This document shows positions 10,493-19,517 of a DNA stretch of 64,000 nt, in pieces; position 1 is the first letter of the stretch, and each line of letters begins with the position of its first letter. The DNA is taken from positions 69,202,712 through 69,266,711 of the forward strand of contig NC_077224.1 in the NCBI RefSeq assembly GCF_024763615.1. The letters run 5' to 3'. This stretch comes from Phlebotomus papatasi (taxonomy: Eukaryota; Arthropoda; Insecta; Diptera; Psychodidae). The notes under the pieces are model-generated. The model saw only the letters and a list, made by a program, of their open reading frames with translations, was not told where the DNA came from and searched no databases. Made by a program: the position numbers and the translations under genes.

Positions 10493-10710
10493 CTAAGGGT
10501 GGTAAAATACAGAGTTTGAGTAGCTCTGCTGCACCGGACGTGCATCCGATGAACTAACTTTGTTCGCCACATTTTTTTCCACCTTTTCCCACTTTGAAAC
10601 TTCCAGTTCAGCTTCAGTAAGAATCTGCGGTGGGATTATTGCCTCACCAACGTCATTCAAACACGTAAAAAGAAAACCATCGGGATATTTTAATTTTTGC
10701 TGGAGAATAT
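10493..10710 (-). CDS. Candidate coding exon, unknown protein (minus strand)
   Basis: Open frame ending in TAG at 10493 and reading YPDGFLFTCLNDVGEAIIPP and ILTEAELEVSKWEKVEKNV; mixed, acidic/amphipathic composition unlike random AT-rich translation. Directly upstream on the minus strand is a pyrimidine-rich stretch ending TATTCTCCAG (about 10701), a fair 3' splice site; alternatively translation could start at the ATG ending 10720. Downstream, AATAAA-like sequence lies near 10280. I do not recognise the family. It conflicts with the plus-strand candidate starting at 10697/10711. Confidence 0.3.
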
Positions 10711-10918
10711 GAATCCACAAAAAAGAGCCAAAGAGAGAGTCCTTCGCACTCCTTTCAACGTCAATTTTTCAGCTGGGAAGTCGCGTAAGTATGTGCCGTC
10801 AATTTGGAACGTAAAGGGTGAGTTAGTGTGGCAGAAGTGGATGAATTTGCAAAAGGAACTCGAGGTAGGTTGGCTTGGCTCAAGAGCCAAAAAAGAGCAA
10901 CTTACTAAGAGTATGTAG
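10697..10918 (+). CDS. Candidate first exon, unknown protein (plus strand)
   Basis: ATG at 10697 or 10711 opens a basic frame (NPQKRAKERVLRTPFNVNF, then WNVKGELVWQKWMNLQKELE) to a stop at 10918. A good 5' splice site (GAG|GTAGGT) at about 10865 would end an exon after LQKELE, and GTAAGTAT at about 10785 is another. The minus strand over the same bases is also open (10690-11022, reading FQIDGTYLRDFPAEKL), so the coding strand cannot be decided by eye. No family recognised. Confidence 0.25.
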   Translation: MLENMNPQKRAKERVLRTPFNVNFSAGKSRKYVPSIWNVKGELVWQKWMNLQKELEVGWLGSRAKKEQLTKSM

Positions 10919-11039
10919 CAGAGTGCAAAAACCACATGACTGAGAAAATGGAAGAACCGTGAATATTTACAAAACCAAACCCAAAATTTTACTGCATATG
11001 CAAATTCTCGGGGTGAAAACACTGTATTTCACATGGGAG

Positions 11040-11100
11040 CACACAAAATACACATTTCCCGTTGCTATCTATTTCCCGCGCCGATTTTCCGCCGCGCTAA
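11040..11100. promoter_or_regulatory. GC-rich patch, possible promoter
   Basis: A short CG-rich stretch (CCCGCGCCGATTTTCCGCCG near 11077) stands out in AT-rich DNA, followed by TATATGG. It lies just upstream of the minus-strand candidate exons and could be a promoter for them. Inference from composition and position only. Confidence 0.25.
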
Positions 11101-11399
11101 AATATATGGACAGAATGGAATAGTCATTATGCTTTGTTTATTTGACAACACTTAACTGTTACTACTTTAAATTCCATATTGTTTGGAAAACTTAACTTAA
11201 ACACAGATTGCAGATAAACAAGCCTAACCAGCTCTTTGTTGCTTAAGCTGTATTTTTTCAGTCACAGGGTCACAGGGTTTTCTCAAAATCTAAATCTTTC
11301 GGCAACGATTGCACAGTAATCTATTCTACAATCAAAATGACAACTGTTCAAGAAAGTTTTTTTTTTAACTTGGAAAGTTTCGCAAATTAGGGAAAGGTG

Positions 11400-11586
11400 A
11401 GCCTACTTTGAGTTGTGGAGCTGCATTATTATACGATTTTTTCGTATATTTCTAATGGAAACTGAGTTATAACATAATGTTATTTGTATTATGGACAATT
11501 ATAGATCTAAATAAAGTAATCGTAAGAACAAGCTTTATTTAGATATAGGCGAAAAATGCGTATAACAACCTAACCCCAACTGCCCC
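11400..11586. mobile_element. Family E' foldback MITE, 187 bp, TA-flanked
   Basis: TA at 11398-11399 and 11587-11588. Ends GGGAAAGGTGAGCC and its near mirror GGGGCAGTTGGGG, followed inside by matched blocks around TACGATTTTTTCG and TATTTCTAATGG. Best sister is 43964-44196. No ORF. Confidence 0.7.
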
Positions 11587-11632
11587 TATGCGTTTAATTA
11601 TTAATTGACGAGACGACTTAATGGATTAAGTC

Positions 11633-11782
11633 ATTGGTGTCATCTTCAATGATACTCTTACCTGGTCGGATCACATCGCAGAGGTCTGTCGCAAGGTTTT
11701 TCTTACCTTGCGTACATTACGGCGCTTTCAATCTACAGTCTCGCTCAATCGGCTCTTTTTCAATCGGGCGAAATGCCATTAG
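11633..11782 (+). pseudogene. LINE reverse-transcriptase fragment (post-catalytic region)
   Basis: One frame reads GVIFNDTLTWSDHI, then AEVCRKVFLTLRTLRRFQST, then LNRLFF, and stops at TAG 11780-11782. This matches the conserved LGVxxDxxLTWxxHI..vc.Kv...L..LrrfQ block that follows the catalytic core in many insect non-LTR retrotransposons (jockey, CR1 or I-like). No upstream RT core or downstream tail is readable, so it is an isolated relic. Its neighbours are foldbacks. Confidence 0.75.
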
Positions 11783-11833
11783 GCTCACTATAATTTTCTA
11801 TTATTAAAGGTGTTCAAATTATATACAACTGGT

Positions 11834-12270
11834 CAGAAAAAAAATATTTCATAAAATTGTTCGTAAATGTTTGTGGATTCTTATTAGTAAATCGTATAAC
11901 CCACTAAAAAGTACGTAAAAAATTGTAATTTATTTTTAACAAACATAGTTTGCAACATAAACATTTGACGAGAATATTTTTCTGTTTTGCAAACATTTGT
12001 TCGTATATTTTTTTTGTTTCTTTTTTTGTTTTTCTCTGACAAAACTTCACGAACAAATGACAACATTTGATGAACATTTATATACAATTTTTTTTAGAAG
12101 ATCAAAAAATGTTCGTCAAGTGATCATTTTACGAACAATTATTATGAAAAATTACAAATTTTAACGAACTTGTTTGTGGGTTATACGATTTACAAGCATT
12201 TAGTAAGTCCCCAGTAGGAATTCACAAACATTTACGAACAATTTTGCGAAAGGTTTGTTCTTGTGGGTCC
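11834..12270. mobile_element. Foldback rich in ACAAACATTTACGAACA words, copy 1
   Basis: The left arm begins near CAGAAAAAAAATATTTC followed by TTCGTAAATGTTTGTG and AATCGTATAACCCAC; the right arm carries GTGGGTTATACGATT and CACAAACATTTACGAAC. The middle repeats TTTGTTCGTA-like words many times on both strands. Sister copy at 57864-58356 shares both ends and the TATAACCCAC blocks. A MITE-like foldback of unknown superfamily. Confidence 0.7.
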
Positions 12271-12276
12271 CGATTA

Positions 12277-12545
12277 AAATCTCAAAAGCCAAAATTCCGA
12301 AAGCCAAAATTCCGAAAGCCAAAATCCCAAAAGCCAAAATCCCGAATGGGCCAAAATCCCGAAAGCCAGAATCCCGAATTCTTAAAAGTGTCATAGCTAC
12401 TTTCACGATTGGACCCGCGCTTGTCGGAGGCAAAGGGAAATCTTCTGTGTCTTGGGAAATTATTCTATACATTTTCCTCCATATAATTTCATCCCTTTCA
12501 GGATTTTGAACAATCGGGATTTTGGCTTTCAAGATTTTGGCTGCC
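12277..12545. repeat. 15 bp tandem repeat CGAAAGCCAAAATCC with inverted partner
   Basis: About seven units of a 15 bp word (variants of CCGAAAGCCAAAATT) at 12277-12379, and an inverted counterpart CAATCGGGATTTTGGC at 12514-12541. In one frame the units read KAKIP repeats, which explains the 84-codon ORF here. Related words occur at 25668-25758. Probably the terminal array of a foldback-type element rather than a gene. Confidence 0.65.
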
Positions 12546-13614
12546 ACCGGTTCCTGTGTATACTGTATTTATTTCCACAGTGCTCAAAACTAGAAGTCTA
12601 ATTCCTCCATGCGGTGTTGTGTCAGAAATAATTATTCTTTTTAATTTAGAAAAAAATATAAATATACAAATATATCAATTCCGTTTACCCTTACTTTATC
12701 AGCGCTTTTCGTTCGTTTTGATATTGTACTTCAAAAATATTATTATTTGACGATAAGATCAGCAAAGTTATAAGAGTATTTTTTTTGGAAATTGCTTAAT
12801 GATTATATTTAATTTGAATTCTTAAGCTTTTTTGTAAATGTAATGTAAAAGATAAAGAAAATATAAAGCTAATCACATATATTAACATAATGTCCATCAC
12901 ATTCTCTATAGCAGTTTCCACCTTTTGCCTCAAGATGCCTCAAGATTTTTTTGCTAAAAAAATCATTAATTAAGTACTTAATAAGTACTTATTAAGGACT
13001 TAGTTTATAAACTTGAATTAAGTTATTATTTAAGATTATGTAAAATTACAGAAGCTTACAACTTATCTTGCGTTGTTAAAAATTTTGAATAAATTTAAAT
13101 ATTTTGACTCAATTGCCAGCAATATTCCTTGCCCATTATGTGTTCCTTAGACCCCAAATTTTTTTCTAGAAATTGGCTAACAAAGAATTTACTCCATCCA
13201 TTTGAATTATGTGTAAACTATTTCCTCTGATACTTCTTAGGTGCTTCCACAGTGTTTTTTTATATTTTTTTTAGAGCCAGTAGACATCAGATTTATCCAT
13301 ATGGCTTAACAAGTTTAATTTGTTTACACACGAATTTTTTTTCAGAAAATTTTGATTTAGAATGCATATTGATGGCAATTATTTCATCAGAGTTTGAGAA
13401 ATCGCTGGACCAACTTGTTAGAAAAAAAAATAAACAAATTAGAGGCTTTCGGAATCTATCGGTTATTTCTGAAGGAAATTACCTGAGAATTCTCAACGTT
13501 TCTCCTAACGGTCTACTCTCAATTATGATCCAATATGAACTGCTCTAAAAGAAACCCACTAAATACTTCTCTCTATGATACCCCTATTTGACTAACATTA
13601 TATAAATCATGTTA
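12546..13614. other. AT-rich spacer with a 20 bp perfect palindrome
   Basis: No recognised gene; a 98-codon plus ORF at 13252-13548 is low-complexity and unlike known proteins. A perfect 20 bp palindrome CTTAATAAGTACTTATTAAG lies at 12977-12996. Confidence 0.45.
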
Positions 13615-13894
13615 GGGGGAATCAGCTCCTCTCCAAGAAATATTAATGATGTCTTATTCAAATAATAAAAGCGGTTTAATTGTTGTGGGGGTGCTATTTT
13701 TAACAATTTGTACAGAACTTCCGACCAAATTTAGGAGAAGTCTTCTAAGCTTCGCACATACACTGGTTTCAATTCAAGCACTTTATATTTTTCCTATATT
13801 CCTTAATGAAATTAGGTCACATTCATAAAAGGAATATAGGAAAAATGTCAAATATTCGAAATCAGACTATGTGGGAAGTCTGCAGGACTTCCCC
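13615..13894. mobile_element. Possible GGGG-ended element, weak
   Basis: TA-GGGGGAATCAGCTCC at the left and CCCC-TA at 13891-13896 fit the end signature, but the inner arms pair poorly. It contains a hairpin TTTTCCTATATTCCTT...AAGGAATATAGGAAAA (about 13788-13845). Confidence 0.35.
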
Positions 13895-14041
13895 TACCCT
13901 TTATTAGAATAATTACTAATAGCATTTTTATTTTTAATTAAATATTTTACAGCTCTAAAAGAAATAATTCTTAACCTATTCGGACAAATATTGATTGATT
14001 TGAAAGGTTTTAGAGTCTCTGGCAAGTCTCAATAGGTTCTA

Positions 14042-14310
14042 AACTAGTCCCCGGCGAGTGGCCTTTAAAGTTGAAGCCAATTTCTTACTTTCACATACAA
14101 ATGTGTATGGGAATTTTTCTGCACTCGTGATCGTTATGCTAAATATTTCAAAAGTGAGAAGTTTTTCCGAATTATAAGATACCTTTCTGTATGGAGGGAT
14201 AAATATACTAAATTTTTGTTTAAATAATTTTTTTCTTGGAGCACTGTGAGCTGAGTCCGAGATCAATTTAGGAATTGGCTTCAAATAGATCCATATAAAA
14301 AGGCCAACCA
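14042..14310 (-). repeat. Dispersed repeat F, copy 1
   Basis: Its reverse complement matches 49340-49500, including AATTGATCTCGGACTCAGCT, then CACAGTGCTCCAAG and TTTAGTATATTTATCCCTC. A 90-codon ORF spans it, but the frame is not preserved in the sister, so the repeat is probably non-coding. Confidence 0.55.
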
Positions 14311-14770
14311 ATTTTTAATTTGAATTGCTAAACAACTTTCTTCTTCGAAAACATAATGTTCAACCAATTTTGCGAGTATATGGCATGAAAGTTACCGACA
14401 AAATTGTAAGAGCAAAAGAGGTATGATACTTTCAATATACAAATTCGGTTTTTATAAAATCAGTAAATATTATTTTTCTGATCGAAATCAACAGAATTTA
14501 TTCATGTTATATCATCCTCAATTGTTAGATAATTCAATCAAACTAGTCAAATACTAATCATTGATAAGTTCAGATAAGTTTAGGGAAGTAGTCTTGGCAG
14601 ACATTTCGTCTATAACATAGAACTTTCAGTGATGCATCTTGCATACTTCCAAAATTGAACTTTAATTTTAGAGATTTATTTCTGAAGTGATTTAGTTAAA
14701 ATTTAATCCGTCAGAAATGATAATAAATCGCTAAAAGTACCGTTTTGCTAAAAAGATTGGTTATCAAAGC
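14311..14770. other. AT-rich spacer, no gene seen
   Basis: Nothing recognised. Confidence 0.4.
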
Positions 14771-15110
14771 TAGCCCTAGACACGCTTACGACTTCAGCCG
14801 AGAAAGAGCTTAGGGGAATGTTGGCATGGTTCGCACAGAGTGAACCTTCGAACAACGCAATTTTTCTCTTTGTTTGCAAAGAGCTAGTTCGTGATTTCTT
14901 AGCCATATGATAGATCATACATTAAGCTCATGAAACGAGATGATAAATGGTAGGTCAGCTCCTTGCAAACAATGAGAAACTTCGCATCGTTTGAAGGTTC
15001 ACTCTGTGCGAACCATGCCTACATTCCCCTATTTGTGGGAAACTGATGGGAATTTAGACAAACAATTATTTAAGTCGACTTAAATCGCAAGTGTGTCTAG
15101 GCCATAAGTC
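14771..15110. repeat. Decayed outer foldback around a nested MITE
   Basis: CCTAGACACGCTTACGACTT at 14774-14793 is mirrored by a similar AAATCGCAAGTGTGTCTAGG near 15080-15100. The family C MITE sits between them. The arms are short (about 30 bp) and imperfect. Confidence 0.4.
14813..15029. mobile_element. Family C foldback MITE, 217 bp, TA-flanked
   Basis: TA at 14811-14812 and 15030-15031. The left arm GGGGAATGTTGGCATGGTTC continues through CACAGAGTGAACCTTCGAAC; the right arm is its near-perfect complement. Almost the whole element pairs. Arm sequence matches the right ~80 bp of 8844-9840, so it may be a deletion derivative of that longer element. Confidence 0.85.
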
Positions 15111-15179
15111 GATAGTGGACGCATAGTATTGCATGGAAAAGCAAAGTTTAAAACTAATAGTATGTAATTTATTGAAATT

Positions 15180-16330
15180 ATCCTTTTGCATTAACATAAA
15201 ACACATAGGCTAAGCCATTTTGTGCTTAGGCAAAAGCGAGTCGAACTTTTCAACCCAGTCGCGGTAAAACCACCATGCAAAGTTGAAAAACATATGGAGA
15301 TATGTGAGAATTGGGTTATTTACGAGTCGCTATTAGAAAGTATTTCCCATTCTCTTCCGGGCGTCGCTTTGTATTATCTTGCATCAGGTGCATGTTTGGT
15401 ATTCTGCAACCATAATGTGAGAACATTTCATCGGGGCTCCCTTGTATTCCTTCTGTATACCTCCACTTATGCTGGGTGGCACTGGGGGGGGGGGGGTGCT
15501 GTACAAAGGCAAAAGGAGGCATCTTACATACACTCAGTGCCTGTTGTACACTGTACAAAACACACCAATTTCATTCTCAAGGGATTTACCCAAAGAGAGC
15601 AATATACACAAAGGGATTCTGACCTGCCATTTGTTCCCTTTTTGCCAAACCATTCCTTTCTCCCATGGTGTTGAGTACAATCCTATTCAAAATCATTGCT
15701 CCAACTTGTCCATTCACCAGCACCAGAGATGGAAAGCTGCTGCTGAAAAATCCACCTAGATGAGATGGTGATTAATTGACAAAGAGCTTTTCACACCGCG
15801 TCAGACTTTTCTCATCTGGAGCTCTTTTTTTTCTGGAGATGGTTGGCAAAAAGAAAATTCCTCATCCACATTTCTCACAAAAAGGGGGGATCTCTTTGCC
15901 TCAAAAGCCGGCAAATCCGCGCTTTTTTGCGCTCACTTTAAGTCCCCATCTCATACCCATTGCAGTCTCTTCTTAAGATCCCAAACATAAGGATGTATCA
16001 GCGGCTTTTATCATTTACACTCGAGGTAAAATATCATTAGATGTTTTGTGCCAGCTTTTCTGTTCATGATTTCTCTTTGATACTCTCGTTTTTTTTTCTC
16101 TCTCCTGCCACCCATCCCTTCGAAATAGCTTAAATTCAAGTGGGAAAAGGAAAAGCTTGTGCGAGAAAAGCCACTTCTTAAAATGTTTGTGTGCCAGAAA
16201 TAGAGATGAAATTCAATTTCAAATCGTTTGTGGCAGAAGCTGCTGATTTGGCGCTTTTGTCAGAGAAAACAGAGACGGATGTTTTACGATTTCCACCAAA
16301 TGTTCCTAATGCCAGAGATTTCAAATACAC
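15180..16330. other. Higher-complexity island with a G13 run
   Basis: Base composition is clearly less AT-rich than the flanks and no repeat partner is visible. It includes a run of 13 G at 15484-15496 and many CCCATCTC-, TTTCTC- and GGGG-like words. ORFs of 150, 105, 80 and 66 codons overlap in several frames with no known motif, and the G-run would shift any long frame. I read this as unique non-coding DNA, possibly regulatory. Confidence 0.4.
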
Positions 16331-16504
16331 ATTTTATTTTTGAGATAGATTCTTCTAACACTATTAGGTAATCCACTGAAAAATATACTAAAGGGTTGCT
16401 AGGCGATATGTCTTTACAAATGATTTCGTTTATATTCTAAAAGTAATCCGGATTTTTTATTTTAAAATAACGGACTAAATCAGAAAGTCTGGCAGAAATT
16501 GCTA

Positions 16505-17300
16505 ATAACTCTTTAACCGTTCAGTTTTTACGGACTGAAAATCAACAATAAAAATTAAACTGGGAAACATAATCAATGATAAGTCTTACATTTAACCTTG
16601 GAAAGTCTAACAGAGTCTGATTCGGTGTATTTTATGCTTCTATGAACGATAGGGACAAAAAGGCATTGAATAAATGAGCAGTAAAAAGTTAAAATTGATC
16701 AGTAACAAAAAAATTTGAAACAGTGATATTATCGTCCAAATTTTGGCAAAGGGAAAATAAAGGGCTTTTCACTCTATATGGAACTATTTTAAATGTTAAA
16801 TATATAAAATAGACCCATTTTTGCAAAGATTTAAGTTTTTTACTGACCATAATCAGATATTTTACTGCTCATTTTTAATTTTTTACTGCCCATATTGAAT
16901 TTTTTACTGCTCGTTTGTTTTTTGCCAGACAAAAATAGCCCAAAAAATTAAGTAATTTTTCTGACAATACCAATGAATAATATTTTTCGCTTTAATGAAA
17001 AATATTACGTATGAGTATTGTAGTTTTTATTGCCAAAAGGGTTTTGCTTAAAAAAAATATAAGTATAAAAAATAAATAAAATCAATTATGAATTTGCGAA
17101 TTTAAAAATTCGCCATTTTTGAGCTTAAATATTTAGTACATAGCAAATAGCTAGAGACTTGCAAAAAATATTCTAGATTCCTTCTACCTTACACTTTACA
17201 ATTATGTACAGACACAAGAAAAAATAACTAGGTAGACAGGAAAATTTATTTTCTTTATGGGACACCAGTGTCTTAATCGTCCTTAAAGAGTTAAACCTTT
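16505..17300. mobile_element. Candidate foldback with CTCTTTAA ends and inner GAGCAGTAAAA repeats
   Basis: TAACTCTTTAACCGTTCAG near 16506 is mirrored by CGTCCTTAAAGAGTTAA near 17280-17296. Inside, TGAGCAGTAAAAAGTT (near 16676) faces a tandem set of TTTTTTACTGCTCAT words (16845-16920, about four units). A similar end, TTAACCCTTTAAGAACGA, occurs at about 30657 and 49190. The TTAA-CCCTTT style recalls piggyBac-like ends but this is not proved. Confidence 0.45.
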
Positions 17301-17649
17301 AAAGACCAAGAGGGTCAAAAAGCTGGTGATTAAAAAAATCTTGCTTTCCGATTTTTTACAACGAAACATAGCTTTAGATGACCGTAGGACAAATTTTTTG
17401 CAGTCATCGATGGTTCGTATCGGTCGCAGGTTAACCATGGCAACGATCTAATAAGTTCAATACAATGCAGAAACTTTTTGCTATTTCTCTAATTGTTTAA
17501 TCTTTCCACATAACTCCAATACTCCAACTAACCCAACTAACTAATGTCAAATGAATCGGTATATAAATTATTTGTAATTTCTGAAAATATGAAAACCTGA
17601 AAAAGTCATCTGTCACAGAAAATATTTTAAAATTCTAAAAAACAACATA
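17301..17649. other. AT-rich spacer
   Basis: Contains a stretch (17300-17420) similar in word order to 49195-49290 (GAGGGT..AAAA..GCGAAACAT), i.e. a decayed copy of the same repeat; otherwise nothing recognised. Confidence 0.35.
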
Positions 17650-17861
17650 GGGGAAACTGGGGCACCACCAAACACGGGGTAGCACCAAACACCAATTTTT
17701 ATTTATAAACTACTCGGACTATCTCGACCATTCCTTCAGTGGACAAACATCTCTATAATGTCCATAAATTCCTATAGGTCTTATCCTCTGAAGTCGAATA
17801 TCCGATTAAAAAATCGCAGTGTTTGGTGGTACCCCGTGTTTGATGGTGCCCCAGTTTCCCC
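17650..17861. mobile_element. Family B foldback MITE, 212 bp, TA-flanked
   Basis: TA at 17648-17649 and 17862-17863. Starts GGGGAAACTGGGGCACCACC. Interior reads as the inverse of 5537-5747 with only scattered substitutions, so the two copies are recent relatives. Confidence 0.88.
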
Positions 17862-17863
17862 TA

Positions 17864-18966
17864 CTAAAAACATGCCAAAGACCAGAAATATTATAATTCT
17901 ATATTAGTTTTGATATGGGACAACAATATTTAAAGTTTTCATTACATTTCATTCCAAGACATTAAAATTCAGCTATTAGTATTCCTTATAAATTTTTCTT
18001 TTCATTTTTGCAAAAAAAAACGAAAATAGATTTACTAACTTTAAATAGAGCAATAAACAAATTGAGAACCATTAGAAAATTATAAGAACTCAAAAAATAC
18101 TATGGAATTGTAAATAATGTTAAGGATACATTTTTTAAATGAAAATAATTTACGTCAATTTATGAAATAATTTTCTCCTTTATTCTGAAGGAAAACTCTA
18201 ATTTGAAACATACATGATGATTGTGCTTTCTTGTTAAATTGTAAATAAATAAAGAATAAAACAATAAAGAGCTTAAAAAATAATATAAAAGAAAATTTTC
18301 AATTCCATATGAAAAGAAAAGTGCTTTCACAAAAGCTTAAAAAGAAATTTTATGAACAGTTTTTAGAGCACCACCTGTGGAGTTTTTTTCTGACACTTGC
18401 ATGTCAGTGAGTTATCAGCTTAAAAAAATTCCACTAAAATTTGTTTTTCATTTTTTATTGAAGGTGTTTTAGACAAAATTCAAGTAGTTGTAATTCCTTT
18501 GAGTTAAAAAATAGTAGGTACGGCGAGAGAAAATTCTTGTATTAGCAGAGATTTCACAAAGGTTTCTATAGTTTCCATTTATTTTTACCAATAATAAACG
18601 TAATTAAAACAACCAAATGTCAACGAGATATTATGGGCTTCTCTACAAGATCTTATGAATAAGGTCTTACAGAGATATGAATTTTTTTAATGACAAATGT
18701 CCCATAAGTTTAGAAAATACTCGACATTTTTAGTCAATTTTTCTCTGTCAAAAATCTTCATTATTAAATATTATTTGGATTAAATAATCAGAGCACAGTA
18801 AATAATTGCTGCAGTTGTGCAGTTTCCAAATCCAGATAAAAATTATTGGTGTATTTTTTTCCTGATTTAACAATCTTTTATTGAAATTGAGAAACCTTTC
18901 AAAGTATTATACTAAATCAATTTTATTGGGATCATCAGAAACTTAATTGCCCTTAAAGTCGAATAC
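17864..18966. other. AT-rich DNA, no gene seen
   Basis: No ORF, RNA gene or repeat partner recognised. Confidence 0.4.
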
Positions 18967-19076
18967 AGTCAAGTGTGCTAATCCGGGCGCTTCGCTATCT
19001 GGATCGTTTATAACTAATCTACTTAAAATAATATTTTTATTTTTATTTCCGTAATATAGTCACTACAGTAACATAA
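18967..19076 (+). mobile_element. Pogo-like terminal fragment, copy 1 (~110 bp)
   Basis: TAC-AGTCAAGTGTGCTAATCCGG followed by GCGCTTCGCTATCTGGAT. Matches 45913-46022 at nearly every base, in the same orientation. The CAGTCAAGT..GCTAATCCGG style fits pogo/Tigger-type ends. No right TIR is visible in either copy. Confidence 0.5.
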
Positions 19077-19296
19077 CTATTCAAGTTTGAGAAAAAGCAA
19101 AAATAATATTTTTATCCATTAAATAAGTGAGTGTAATCGATTCATTTCAATCTTGTGCCAGCTGGGTTCTTCACTAAAAATTTTCTAGCAGTGATATTTT
19201 CGTTAATGACAGCTGGTTCATTGAAAACATTTATTGTTTTTTTTCCTTGTGGAAAAAGAATTTTAAATCCAAAGGTTTAATTAAAAGTGAATTACC

Positions 19297-19517
19297 GAAA
19301 AGGCGACCCAGTTAGTGCATGCTGACTTATTTCAGTATTATCATTATTTTATGAATTTTCTTTAATATTTTTGATAATTTTTTTTATATTATGTTTCTGA
19401 ATGAAACAGTGAATAATTCTATGGCTTTAGAAGAAGTGAAAAGGAATTTCATCAGTCCAAAAACAAGCGTTTAAGTAGCACTCTTCGGAAAACGATCCAG
19501 TTACCCCATCTTACTAT
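19297..19517 (+). repeat. Dispersed repeat S, copy 1 (~221 bp)
   Basis: Direct repeat with 56948-57169: both start GAAAAGGCGA and end CCAGTTACCCC..CTTACTAT, with only scattered differences. Near-identical ends GGCGACCCAGTTA and CGATCCAGTTACCCC suggest a TIR-like mirrored motif. No ORF is conserved. Confidence 0.65.

Noticed and set aside
12255..12509. KAKIP-repeat protein
   Set aside because: A by-product of the 15 bp DNA repeat, whose length is a multiple of three; the opposite strand is open too.
15484..15496. G13 run as a G-quadruplex regulatory site
   Set aside because: A single G run can be simple slippage or sequencing error; no supporting neighbouring G tracts of matched spacing.
15222..15674. 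150-codon plus-strand ORF, longest in the window
   Set aside because: Crosses a run of 13 G, overlaps ORFs in two other frames and the minus strand, and shows no domain or codon pattern.
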